NCBI GenBank assembly: GCA_963850915.1
Contig: CAWKND010000010.1
Span: forward strand, 248,001 to 312,000
Origin: CAVTWH01 sp963850915
Lineage (GTDB): Bacteria; Actinomycetota; Actinomycetes; Mycobacteriales; Micromonosporaceae
Length of the DNA: 64,000 bases
Direction of reading: 5' to 3'
The translations under genes and the position numbers were made by a program. The notes below the pieces were generated by a model. It was given only the letters and a program-made list of their open reading frames with translations. It was not told the origin of the DNA and searched no databases. Positions 17,101-24,558 of the stretch are shown one piece after another (position 1 is the first letter of the stretch; each line of letters opens with the position of its first letter).

Positions 17101-17650
17101 ACTGCCGGACGGAGAGCAGCCCGTCGATGATCGACTCGTACCGCTTGACCACCGTGTCCTTACCGGCGGTCTGCTGGGTGGCCTGGTCGCGGATGGCGTT
17201 GAGGTCGGCCAGGCCCTTCTCCACCGAGTCGAGCGTGTTGGTGAACCCGCTGCTCAGGCCGGAGAGGGCGGCGCGCTGTGCCCGGTAGGCGCTGAGCGCC
17301 TGGTCGGTCGCGGCGAACAGGCTCTGGTAGTGCTTGGCCTCGTCGGCGCGCGCGTCGGGGGTCCCGTTGGTATCGCCGAGGACCGTGTTCGCCGAGGCCC
17401 GTTCGGACTGCAGGGCGTCCGACAGGCCGCCGATCCGTTGGGTCAGCGCGGCGACCGCCTGTACCCGGGAGGCGCTGCTGGCCCCGCTGATGTTGGTCAA
17501 CAGGGCGCTGAAACCGATGAATACCGTGGCGATCGTCGGGACGATCATGATGAGGCCCAGTTTGACCCAGATCGGCCGGTCCCGCAGATAGCTACCCAGG
17601 CCGCCCCTGCCGGTCGGGGTACCGCCCCCAGCCGCTGGTCGTGTGCTCAC
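14120..17650 (-). CDS. cvnA: Conservon sensor histidine kinase with nitrate/nitrite-sensing type extracellular domain
   Basis: A 1176-residue membrane sensor kinase. Membrane helices lie at about 28-51 and 337-357, enclosing an extracytoplasmic NIT-like helical domain. A HAMP region follows, then a phospho-acceptor-like helix with FQLDHLATRMRRN (His487), and an ATPase domain with ELFDNATAFSPP (near 560), EDHGIGI (near 592) and MGLVVVARLA. Residues 680-960 are Pro/Ala-rich and disordered. The C-terminus carries IFRELESAWF (near 972), GWLAAEAAAEP (near 1088), AGLPRRTPMAQLVPG (near 1110) and YHRGVQRG (near 1150), shared with the IS110-like protein at 8495-11023. I start at GTG 17650 (GGAGGG upstream); a start at 17695 is possible. 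It leads the cvn operon. Confidence 0.9.
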   Translation of the reverse strand: MSTRPAAGGGTPTGRGGLGSYLRDRPIWVKLGLIMIVPTIATVFIGFSALLTNISGASSASRVQAVAALTQRIGGLSDALQSERASANTVLGDTNGTPDARADEAKHYQSLFAATDQALSAYRAQRAALSGLSSGFTNTLDSVEKGLADLNAIRDQATQQTAGKDTVVKRYESIIDGLLSVRQSSTLLAADSDVNQAMQTANAVSSYKEALAQERIKVDDLLFSGKPNVAQLSDIYTAIVQQRYSLVVFNNLAQGSDDSAYFTKATEDGTSTQLANIEQQVLAGIDPTAVMTVNRQNWDDLVDSHMVKLRTAEQHFDDQVAADARILHQNEQRSVLVEAGLLLGLVLIAVLIAWSVARSMNRALRDLRHGALAIAQYGLPQAVARLRDPSLNTALSPHQVAQQIADPLPVRSKDEFGQVTEAFNAVHLEAVRTAAEQAALRSSVATMFVNLARRSQILVDRLIGHLDRLERGEEDPDRLAELFQLDHLATRMRRNDENLLVLAGADSTRVQREPAALIDVLRAAQSEVEHYTRIEFGVIDRDIEIAAHAVNDLVHLVAELFDNATAFSPPDSTIVVEARRVGDRAVLYVEDHGIGISSDQLADLNERLSTPPMVDVAVSRMMGLVVVARLAVRHGVKVELRPALERGTIADVLLPTAVLVPRALAGRSPLAGLPAGRDEQPEDPRSGFAPLALESGPVSPAGGFGITGQGLSSFGSPFDPAAHAAPSTGRTLPSWSDLTGAGSPGGPDSPFPPHNGGDNYPPANGGTPLGGLPYRRPGENEPIPSGDDETGPARPNVPRQTPSSPEVSEASSRSAAWMAAAEAIDADPVEAPVSPSAQYPSTLYPGAPGSTPSAYPAPPAAAMPTSAPPAPALPSWPPPGPMRSAPVEEEQVAPAVPERVVAALDITSEIPRVRAEDMMRESDAVPAGYAPPAVPEESTPEESTPEESTPESAAPAQAPRYPDETMELPIFRELESAWFRTSFDFEFGSPSTAAADSTEPATRPAPAPVATASTPEPVLAADAQDEWAAPADNRRPATPREPARVSVEAPAEVVGAGRGQRAPRPPAASERTALPDRVPAPEAIWRTAADQGWLAAEAAAEPVVDVTTEAGLPRRTPMAQLVPGGIEKPNAGVQKRSPEQVRGLLSAYHRGVQRGRTDGGGPTSGNPPHSGKEQEA
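14797..14851 (-). repeat. 15-base in-frame repeat in cvnA
   Basis: Three to four copies of a unit like GAGTTGACTCCTCGG (plus strand) encode Glu-Glu-Ser-Thr-Pro repeats in the disordered linker before the C-terminal module of CvnA. Confidence 0.8.
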
Positions 17651-17866
17651 CTCATCCACCCTCCGTGCTCGCGGCGGCTCCCGTTGCACGGGCACCGCCG
17701 ATCGTCCGACCCGGCGAGGGCGGACCTCGGAATTCCACCACGCCCGGCAGGAAAGAGAAAGCCCGCGGGGTGACCCGGCACCAACGTGATGCGATGGTTA
17801 CAGCACGGTGCAATCAGCTAAATACGGAGAGTTAGGACAGGCCCGACAACGGGCATCCCGGCGGCG

Positions 17867-18943
17867 TCAGCCCTGGGTCAGCAGCTTCGCGTAGGCCGGC
17901 TTGACCACCTCGTTGATCAATGCCAGCCGCTCGTCGAACGGGATGAACGCGCTCTTCAGGGCGTTGATGGTGAACCACTGCAGCTCCGCCCAGCCGTACC
18001 CGAAGGCGTCGACCAGCAGCGCCATCTCGCGCGACATGCTGGTACCACTCATCAGCCGGTTGTCGGTGTTGACCGTGACCCGGAAGCGCAGATCCCGCAG
18101 CAGCCCGATCGGGTGTTCGCCGATCGACGCCGCCGCGCCGGTCTGCACGTTGGACGACGGGCACAGCTCCAGCGGGATGCGCTTGTCCCGCACGTACGCG
18201 GCGAGCCGGCCGAGCTGGCCACTGCCGGAGACATCGTCGACGATGCGTACCCCGTGCCCGAGCCGGTCCGCCCCGCACCACTGGATCGCCTGCCAGATCG
18301 ACGGCAGCCCGAACGCCTCGCCGGCGTGGATCGTGAAGTGGAAGTTCTCCCGCTGCAGATACTCGAAGGCGTCCAGGTGCCGGGTGGGCGGGTAGCCTGC
18401 CTCGGCCCCGGCGATGTCGAAGCCGACCACGCCCCGGTCGCGGTACCGCACCGCCAGCTCGGCGATCTCCATCGAACGGGCGGCGTGCCGCATCGCGGTC
18501 AGCAGCGCCACGATCCGGATCGGCCGGCCGGCCCCGGCCGCGTCGGCGGCGCCGTCCCGGAACCCGGCGAGTACCGCCTCCACCACCTCGTCCAGGCTCA
18601 GTCCCCGGGTCACGTGCAGTTCGGGCGCGAACCGTACCTCGGCGTAGACCACACCGTCGGTGGCCAGGTCGGTGGCGCACTCGTAGGCCACCCGGCGCAG
18701 TGCCCCGGTGGTCTGCATGACACCGACCGTGTGGACGAACGTCTCCAGGTAGCGCTCCAGCGAACCGGAGGTGGCCGCCGCGGTGAACCAGCGGCCCAGC
18801 CCGTCGGCGTCGCCGGCCGGCAGCTCGTGGCCGGTCTCGGCGGCCAGTTCGACGACGGTACCGGGGCGCAGGCCACCATCCAGGTGGTCGTGCAGCAGCG
18901 CCTTGGGGGCCCGGATGATCTCGTCCTGCGTCGGTGCGACCAT
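17867..18943 (-). CDS. add: Adenosine deaminase
   Basis: Converts adenosine and deoxyadenosine to inosine and deoxyinosine in the cytosol. The 358-residue protein shows the zinc ligands HDHLDGG near the N-terminus, the catalytic HAGEAFG, the LGHGVRI segment and the terminal NTDNRLMSGTSM, where the family usually has NTDDP. The ATG at 18943 gives the standard N-terminus; an upstream extension would enter the divergent methyltransferase region. It fits the nucleoside-salvage theme of the window but is transcribed separately from the transporter-cdd-deoA row. Confidence 0.93.
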   Translation of the reverse strand: MVAPTQDEIIRAPKALLHDHLDGGLRPGTVVELAAETGHELPAGDADGLGRWFTAAATSGSLERYLETFVHTVGVMQTTGALRRVAYECATDLATDGVVYAEVRFAPELHVTRGLSLDEVVEAVLAGFRDGAADAAGAGRPIRIVALLTAMRHAARSMEIAELAVRYRDRGVVGFDIAGAEAGYPPTRHLDAFEYLQRENFHFTIHAGEAFGLPSIWQAIQWCGADRLGHGVRIVDDVSGSGQLGRLAAYVRDKRIPLELCPSSNVQTGAAASIGEHPIGLLRDLRFRVTVNTDNRLMSGTSMSREMALLVDAFGYGWAELQWFTINALKSAFIPFDERLALINEVVKPAYAKLLTQG

Positions 18944-19008
18944 GAGCAAACAGTACCGACCCGCCGCGCGCCGGTTCCGGGGATCCGGCGCTCTCCCGGA
19001 AGGACCCG

Positions 19009-19845
19009 ATGCAGCCGGAGATCGTGGCACTGCTGCGCTGCCCGGTGTGCGCCCGGCCGGTCGACGCGGGGCCGAGGGGCGGGCTGGACTGCCCGGTCGG
19101 GCACCACTTCGACGCCGCGAAGCAGGGCTACGTCGACCTGGTCACCGGAGCGGTGACGCACGAGGGAGACAGCGCCGCGATGGTCGAGGCACGCTCCCGC
19201 TTCCTGGCCGCGGGTCACTACGACACCGTGGGTACCACCATCGCCCGGCACGCCGAAGTGGGGCTGCGGGCGGCGCCGACCGTGGTGGACGCGGGCGCGG
19301 GTACCGGCTTCTATCTGGCGCGCGTACTCGACGGGTACCCGGAAGCCCTGGGTCTGGCCATGGACGTCGCCAAGCCGGCGCTGCGCCGGGCGGCCCGGAC
19401 GCACCCCCGGGCGCTGGCTGTCCGCGCCGACGTGTGGCGTGGCCTGCCGGTCGCGGACGGGGTGGCCGGCGTCGTCCTCAACGTGTTCGCCCCGCGCAAC
19501 GCCGCCGAGTTCGCCCGGGTCCTGCACCCGGACGGGGAGCTGATCGTGGTCACGCCGGCCGCCGACCACCTGGGCGAGCTGGTGGACGCCCTGGGGTTGC
19601 TGACCGTCGATCCGGAGAAGGACCGCCGGCTGGAGCAGACCCTGGGCGACCGGTTCGTCCTGGCCGCCCACGCCGATCTGAACCAGCCGCTGCGACTGTC
19701 GCACGACGACGCGTTCACGCTGGTGGAGATGGGGCCGAGCGCCTGGCACACCGATCCGACGCAGCTCGCCGCGCGGCTGGCGCCACTCGACGGGCCGATC
19801 GAGGCGACCGCCCGGATGCGCCTGCACCGCTATCGCCTGCGCTGA
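19009..19845 (+). CDS. 23S rRNA guanine-N1 methyltransferase, RlmA type
   Basis: A 278-residue SAM-dependent methyltransferase with an N-terminal zinc finger. CPVCARPVD and CPVGHHFD supply three cysteines and a histidine, and KQGYVDLVTG follows, the diagnostic order for RlmA enzymes that methylate G745 or G748 in helix 35 of 23S rRNA. VVDAGAGTGFYLA is the SAM motif and VLNVFAPRNAAEFARVL the later core. Gram-positive members (RlmA-II, TlrB) modify G748 and can give resistance to tylosin-like macrolides; which base is used here cannot be told. It is divergent from add across 65 bases. Confidence 0.85.
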   Translation: MQPEIVALLRCPVCARPVDAGPRGGLDCPVGHHFDAAKQGYVDLVTGAVTHEGDSAAMVEARSRFLAAGHYDTVGTTIARHAEVGLRAAPTVVDAGAGTGFYLARVLDGYPEALGLAMDVAKPALRRAARTHPRALAVRADVWRGLPVADGVAGVVLNVFAPRNAAEFARVLHPDGELIVVTPAADHLGELVDALGLLTVDPEKDRRLEQTLGDRFVLAAHADLNQPLRLSHDDAFTLVEMGPSAWHTDPTQLAARLAPLDGPIEATARMRLHRYRLR

Positions 19846-19890
19846 TCCGCGCCGTCCCCCGTCCCCGCTCCGTGCAGACGCGCGCTGACG

Positions 19891-20571
19891 TCAGGTGGAC
19901 AGGTCGACGTCCTCCCAGCCGGGGGGCGCCTCGTGGTTGGGGCCGCGGAAGAGTACCGCCCACTCCAGTGCCCAGCGCCGCTGGCCGATCGCGTTCGAGT
20001 CGATCAGCCCGGGCAGCTGCGCCTGCCGGCGCTCGGCCTCCTGGTAGGACCAGTCCAGGCAGTAGTACAGGTCGAGTAGCGCCGAGGCGTCCCGCGGGTC
20101 CCGGGGCGAGGCGAGGGTACGCGACTTCCAGGCCGGGTACGTCTCGCCGGTACGCAGGTCGGGGAAGAGCGCGACGAGGTTGCCGGCGCCGGGCGCGGCA
20201 GGGTCCAGGTTCTTCAGGATGGACAGCAGCCAGGCCAGCGCGGCGAGCGCCTCGACGTGCAGCGCGAACGACTGCACGTCGCCCTGGCCGGAGCCGACGA
20301 ACTGCCACTCGGGTGGGGTCAGCTTCTCCAGCAGGTGGGCCTCGAGCAGCCACTCCATCGCCTGCTTCTGCGACATGCCGAAGCTGCGCGCGAGTACCAC
20401 GTTGAGTACCGCCGCGCGCGCCTCCAGCTCCGGCCGTGGCCGCAGCTCGACCAGGTCGTCGGCGTCCCAGACCAGCGGGAACGTCGACGGCGGCAGGGGC
20501 AGGCGAAGCCGGTACAGCTCTTCCAGGGTGTTCGAGCGAACAGCTTCGGGATCAGGCGCGGGTACGAGCAT
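19891..20571 (-). CDS. DUF4272 domain-containing protein
   Basis: A 226-residue soluble protein. The order RSNTLEELYRLRLPLP, ARAAVLNVVLARSFGMSQKQAMEWL, ALAALAWLLSILKNLDP and ALLDLYYCLDWSYQEAERR followed by a tryptophan-rich end matches DUF4272, which has no known activity. No signal peptide. It is monocistronic, convergent with the methyltransferase and divergent from the MMPL gene. The 260-base gap to the latter contains a direct repeat of GTAGGGGTAGC (20694 and 20718). Confidence 0.8.
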   Translation of the reverse strand: MLVPAPDPEAVRSNTLEELYRLRLPLPPSTFPLVWDADDLVELRPRPELEARAAVLNVVLARSFGMSQKQAMEWLLEAHLLEKLTPPEWQFVGSGQGDVQSFALHVEALAALAWLLSILKNLDPAAPGAGNLVALFPDLRTGETYPAWKSRTLASPRDPRDASALLDLYYCLDWSYQEAERRQAQLPGLIDSNAIGQRRWALEWAVLFRGPNHEAPPGWEDVDLST

Positions 20572-20832
20572 CGAACCTCGCTGACCAGTGAGCAGGGCGG
20601 TTGGAGTGGATCCTTGCGCGCCGCGTTCGCGTGGTCAACTGCCGCCCGACATAGCTCGCATAGCGGACCGGCCGGCTCACCGACCCTGGCGGCGTAGGGG
20701 TAGCCCAACCCCGGTCGGTAGGGGTAGCACCAGGGCGGTTTGGGGGGCATCCCGGATGGCATCGGCGGCACGGAACCGGGCAGGCTCAACCGGACACCAA
20801 ATCAGCATTCCGGCACACTGGGGGCGGACGGC

Positions 20833-23064
20833 ATGGCCGAAAACAGGACTATTGGGTTGGGGCGCGTCGCGCGCGTCGGCAGCTGGAGTTTCCGCCATCC
20901 GTGGTACGCGCTGGCGATCTGGTTACTGATACTCGTCGCGGGGGTGTTCTCCGCGGGCAAGGTCTTCGCCGGCATCGGGGACAGCCACGGGCCGAAATCG
21001 ATGGAGTCGGTCCAGGCGTACAACGTGCTCGACCAGGGCAGCAAGGACGGCGGTACGGTCGTCGGCGTCATCGACCATGTCGACCCGCACGCGGCGGCGG
21101 TACAGCAGCAGGTGACCGCCAAGGCACAGCAGCTGTCCGGCATACCGGGAGTACTCGCGGTGACCACGCCGTACACGCCCGGCCACGATGACCTGCTCGC
21201 CACGGACGGCAAGGCGCTGGCCATCCAGGTGAAGCTCGCCGACATCTCCGACGACGGCACCCGGACCGACCTGATCCAACGGGTACAGGACGACCTGCAC
21301 GGCCTCGCCCCGGCACTGACCGGCGCGGGCGTACCCGGCGCCACGGTCAGCGTCGGCGGCGACCCGGTCATCAACGTGCAAGCCAACGACCAGGTACAGC
21401 ACGACCTGTCCCTGGCCGAGGAGATCTCCCTGCCGCTGACCCTGATCATCCTGGTGTTCGTGTTCGGCGGGATCATCGCGGCGTTCCTGCCGGTCCTCGC
21501 GGCGGTGGTCGCGGTCACCGGCTCGATGGTGGTACTGCTGACCTTCGCCCAGTTCACCTCGCTCAGCTCCGACTCGGTGACCGTGGTGACGCTGCTCGGA
21601 CTCGGCCTCTCCATCGACTACGGCCTGCTACTGGTCGCGCGGTACCGGGAGGAGTTGACCGCCGGCTTCGCCCCGGATGCCGCGGTGGCCCGGGCGTGGG
21701 CGACGGCCGGCCGTACGATCATGTTCTCCGCCCTGACCGTGGCCGCCGCGCTCACCGGCCTGATGATGTTCGGCATCGGTGACCTGGCCGCACTCGGCGC
21801 CGCCGGGGTGGCGATCGCGCTCACGTCCATGCTGGTAGCGCTCACTTTCACGGCTGCGCTACTGGGCCTGGCGAAGAAGCGGATCAAGCCGTCCAAGCGC
21901 GCCCAGCGCCGGGTCGCGGCCTACGGTACGGCCGCCGAGACCGGGTTCTTCGCCCGCCTCGCCCGCGTCGTACAGCGCCGGCCGCTGCTCATCCTGATCC
22001 TGGTCGCGGGCGCGCTGTTGGCCGGTGGTACCCCGCTGCTGTCGGCGAAGTTGCAGCTCAACGACTTGTCCGGGCTGCCGCGCTCGCTGGAGTCGGTACG
22101 CACAGCCGACATCCTCGCCGACCGCTTCGGCCAGTCCGCCGAGCCGGCCGTCACCGTGGTCGCCCGTACCGACGCCGCCAGCCTGGACACCTGGGCCGCC
22201 GGCCTGCACCTGACCGACCTCAGCAAGGTCTACCCGGCGCAGCAGGTCGGCCCCAACCTGTCGCTCATCAAACTGGACGCGCCGGGCGAGCCACAGGGCA
22301 CCGCCGCCCGCGACCTCGTCGACGAGGTCCGCGCGCACCGGCCGCCGGGTGTACAGAACTGGGTCACCGGCAACGCCGCGCTCCTCAATGACCTGCTCGG
22401 CCGGCTGATCGACCGGCTACCCCTGGCCATCGGGGTCACCCTGCTCGCCATGGTGCTGCTGCTCTTCGCGATGACCGGATCATTGGTGGTACCGGTGAAG
22501 GCAGTGCTCATGAACGTGTTCTCGCTGGGCGCCACCTTCGGCGTGGTGTACGCCGTGTTCGTACACGGGTTCCTCGCCGGGGTACTGCACGTCAACGAGG
22601 TACCCGGGCTCGATCCGTTCACCATCGTGGCCGTGTTCGCCTTCGCCTTCGGCCTCTCGATGGACTACGAGGTGTTCCTGCTCGCCCGCATCAAGGAGTA
22701 CGTCGACTCCGGCATGCCGACCTCGCAGGCTGTCCGCCGTGGCCTGCAACGGTCGGGCCGGATCATCACCTCGGCGGCGCTGCTCATGGTGATCGTGTTC
22801 AGCTGCTTCCTGGCTGGCCGGATGGGTAGTGTCCAGCAGATCGGCCTCGGCCTCGCACTCGCCGTCGCGATCGACGCCACGATCGTGCGCTGCGTACTGG
22901 TACCGGCCACGATGACCCTGCTCGGCCGCCTCAACTGGTGGGCCCCGGCGCCCCTCCGCAAGCTCCAGCACCGGATGGGCTTCGGCGAGCGAGTACTCCC
23001 ACCCGCCCCCGACACGCCCGAGGTCCCATCACCCACTCCGGTGGGTGCGCTCATCGGGGGCTGA
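20833..23064 (+). CDS. MMPL-family (RND) membrane transporter
   Basis: A 743-residue protein with about 12 membrane helices in two repeated halves, each starting with one helix and a large outer domain followed by a five-helix bundle, the RND/MMPL layout. The family exports lipids or drugs using the proton gradient; the conserved polar residues lie in LGLSIDYGLLLVARYREE and FGLSMDYEVFLLARIKE. I start at ATG 20833, since the in-frame codons upstream (from 20740) have no membrane-protein character. No regulator or lipid-synthesis gene is adjacent, so the cargo is unknown. Confidence 0.9.
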   Translation: MAENRTIGLGRVARVGSWSFRHPWYALAIWLLILVAGVFSAGKVFAGIGDSHGPKSMESVQAYNVLDQGSKDGGTVVGVIDHVDPHAAAVQQQVTAKAQQLSGIPGVLAVTTPYTPGHDDLLATDGKALAIQVKLADISDDGTRTDLIQRVQDDLHGLAPALTGAGVPGATVSVGGDPVINVQANDQVQHDLSLAEEISLPLTLIILVFVFGGIIAAFLPVLAAVVAVTGSMVVLLTFAQFTSLSSDSVTVVTLLGLGLSIDYGLLLVARYREELTAGFAPDAAVARAWATAGRTIMFSALTVAAALTGLMMFGIGDLAALGAAGVAIALTSMLVALTFTAALLGLAKKRIKPSKRAQRRVAAYGTAAETGFFARLARVVQRRPLLILILVAGALLAGGTPLLSAKLQLNDLSGLPRSLESVRTADILADRFGQSAEPAVTVVARTDAASLDTWAAGLHLTDLSKVYPAQQVGPNLSLIKLDAPGEPQGTAARDLVDEVRAHRPPGVQNWVTGNAALLNDLLGRLIDRLPLAIGVTLLAMVLLLFAMTGSLVVPVKAVLMNVFSLGATFGVVYAVFVHGFLAGVLHVNEVPGLDPFTIVAVFAFAFGLSMDYEVFLLARIKEYVDSGMPTSQAVRRGLQRSGRIITSAALLMVIVFSCFLAGRMGSVQQIGLGLALAVAIDATIVRCVLVPATMTLLGRLNWWAPAPLRKLQHRMGFGERVLPPAPDTPEVPSPTPVGALIGG

Positions 23065-23078
23065 CCTGGAAGAGATCA

Positions 23079-23124
23079 TGGGGTTGGAGCTGTTATCCGT
23101 TGCGGGATAACAGCTCCAACTCCA
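23079..23124. repeat. Palindromic repeat, copy 1 (upstream of the DUF559 gene)
   Basis: A 20-bp stem with one G-T pair (23079-23098 with 23105-23124) and a six-base loop GTTGCG. The core arm is TTGGAGCTGTTATCC. It starts 14 bases after the MMPL stop and might serve as its terminator, but a near-identical palindrome stands directly after the next gene. Confidence 0.75.
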
Positions 23125-23249
23125 ATATCGCCATGTCCCGTCTCACGCACCGCCTGCTCGACGCACGCAACCCGCCCGGCGGCCGGGGTTATCCACAGGC
23201 GCGGACTCGGGACTGGCGGGCGCTTTCGGGATGGGCCACTCTCGGTCGG

Positions 23250-24131
23250 GTGTCCCGCCTGCCTGCCCGACCGCGTGCGCTGTGCGACGGGCCGTTTCTG
23301 GGCAGCGCGGCGGTCGCCGCCGGCCTGGTCACCAAGGCGCAGCTCCGCTCCACCGCCTGGCACCAGTTGTTTCGAGGTGTCTACGCGGACGCCCGGCTGA
23401 CCGTCGACCACGAACTGCGCATCCGGGGCGCCCTGCTCCTCACCCCATCAGGCATGGTGATCGCCGGACGTTCGGCAGCGCATCTTTACGGAGCCCCGCT
23501 CGCGGCAGCAGACGACGAGGTCACGGTGGCCGGATCGGTGGCCTGGGGTGGACGGGTGGGCATCCGATCGCTAAAACGCAGCCTGCGGCCGGCCGACATT
23601 CGCACCTACCAAGGGATTCCGGTGACTACGCCGCTCGCGACGGCCTACGAACTCGCCCGCTCCCTGCCACTCAAGGAGGCCGTGGTCTGGCTGGACGCTC
23701 TCGGTCACGCACGCGCACTGCGCCCGGCCAATCTGCGCGCGCACTGCGCGACGCACGAGGGTGAGCCGGGCTGGCGGCGGGCGACTCAGGCGATTGGCCT
23801 GGCCGATCCACGGGCCGAGTCGCCACCCGAATCCCGCGTCCGCCTTTATCTGACGCTAGCCGGGTTGCCACCACCCGTGCCGCAGTACTGCGTGGTCCAC
23901 AACGGCGAGTTCGTGGCCAGGGTGGACCTGGCGTGGCCGGCGCTGAAAGTCGCCCTGGAGTACGACGGGCAGTGGCACGCCGACCCCGGCCAGCTAGCCC
24001 GGGACCGCCGCCGTATCCGCGAACTCAACGCCCTCGGCTGGTACGTCTACCCCGTCACCAGCGCCGATCTGCACAACCCAACGGCACTGATCGCCCAGGT
24101 GGCCGCCATCCTCGCCGGCCGTTCGAGATGA
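23250..24131 (+). CDS. DUF559 nuclease-like protein with AbiEi-type N-terminal region
   Basis: A 293-residue protein, if GTG 23250 is the start; an ATG at 23133 would add 39 residues but begins next to a palindromic repeat. The N-terminal half (GLVTKAQLRSTAWHQLFRGVYADA; GMVIAGRSAAHLYG) resembles the winged-helix region of AbiEi-type antitoxins. The C-terminal half ends with VDLAWPALKVALEYDGQWH...RDRRRIRELNALGWYVYPVTSADL, the Vsr/DUF559-like PD-(D/E)xK core with a conserved Asp and Glu. Such proteins are common actinobacterial singletons of unproven function. The gene is framed exactly by two palindromic repeats, its stop codon touching the second. Confidence 0.75.
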   Translation: MSRLPARPRALCDGPFLGSAAVAAGLVTKAQLRSTAWHQLFRGVYADARLTVDHELRIRGALLLTPSGMVIAGRSAAHLYGAPLAAADDEVTVAGSVAWGGRVGIRSLKRSLRPADIRTYQGIPVTTPLATAYELARSLPLKEAVVWLDALGHARALRPANLRAHCATHEGEPGWRRATQAIGLADPRAESPPESRVRLYLTLAGLPPPVPQYCVVHNGEFVARVDLAWPALKVALEYDGQWHADPGQLARDRRRIRELNALGWYVYPVTSADLHNPTALIAQVAAILAGRSR

Positions 24132-24133
24132 TA

Positions 24134-24181
24134 TTGGAGTTGGAGCTGTTAAACCGCAGCGAATAACAGCTCAAACTCCAA
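24134..24181. repeat. Palindromic repeat, copy 2 (downstream of the DUF559 gene)
   Basis: An 18-bp stem with one mismatch (24134-24151 with 24164-24181) and a 12-base loop. The arms contain TTGGAGTTGGAGCTGTTA, the same core as copy 1. It could end transcription of the DUF559 gene and of the convergent cupin gene. Confidence 0.75.
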
Positions 24182-24204
24182 GATCACCCAAAAGCCGAGC
24201 CCCT

Positions 24205-24558
24205 CTAGTCGCGGCCCGCGAGGTCGGGGGCGAAGGCGGGGAGGCAGACGGCGACGTACTCGGCGCCTTCGGATTCGCTTGTTGCGTAACGGATCCGCTC
24301 ACCCGCCCGGGTGATCACGCCCTGTCCGGCGCCGACCGTCAGTACCTCCGCCTCGGTCTCCACCAGTACCGTCCCGCGCAGGACAACGGTGTACTCGTCG
24401 AAGGCGGGGCGCTGGAACGGCTCCGTCCAGCCGGCCGGGGCGACCATGTGCGCGATCGACAGCTCGGATGAGCCGGAGTTGACCCGACCGACGTACTCGT
24501 CGATGGTTTTGCCACCGGGTACCGGAATCCGGGTCGGGGTGGTGATCAGCGTGGCCAT
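24205..24558 (-). CDS. Cupin-domain protein
   Basis: A 117-residue single-domain cupin. The two cupin motifs are weak: PFQRPAFDEYTVVLRGTVLVE and the second strand set ending GAEYVAVCLPAF. The usual metal-binding histidines are largely missing from the first motif, so it may not hold a metal. Its ATG overlaps the deoA stop by one base (TGATG), so it is the last gene of the nucleoside operon. A sugar-binding or accessory role in nucleoside catabolism is possible but unproven. Confidence 0.75.
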   Translation of the reverse strand: MATLITTPTRIPVPGGKTIDEYVGRVNSGSSELSIAHMVAPAGWTEPFQRPAFDEYTVVLRGTVLVETEAEVLTVGAGQGVITRAGERIRYATSESEGAEYVAVCLPAFAPDLAGRD

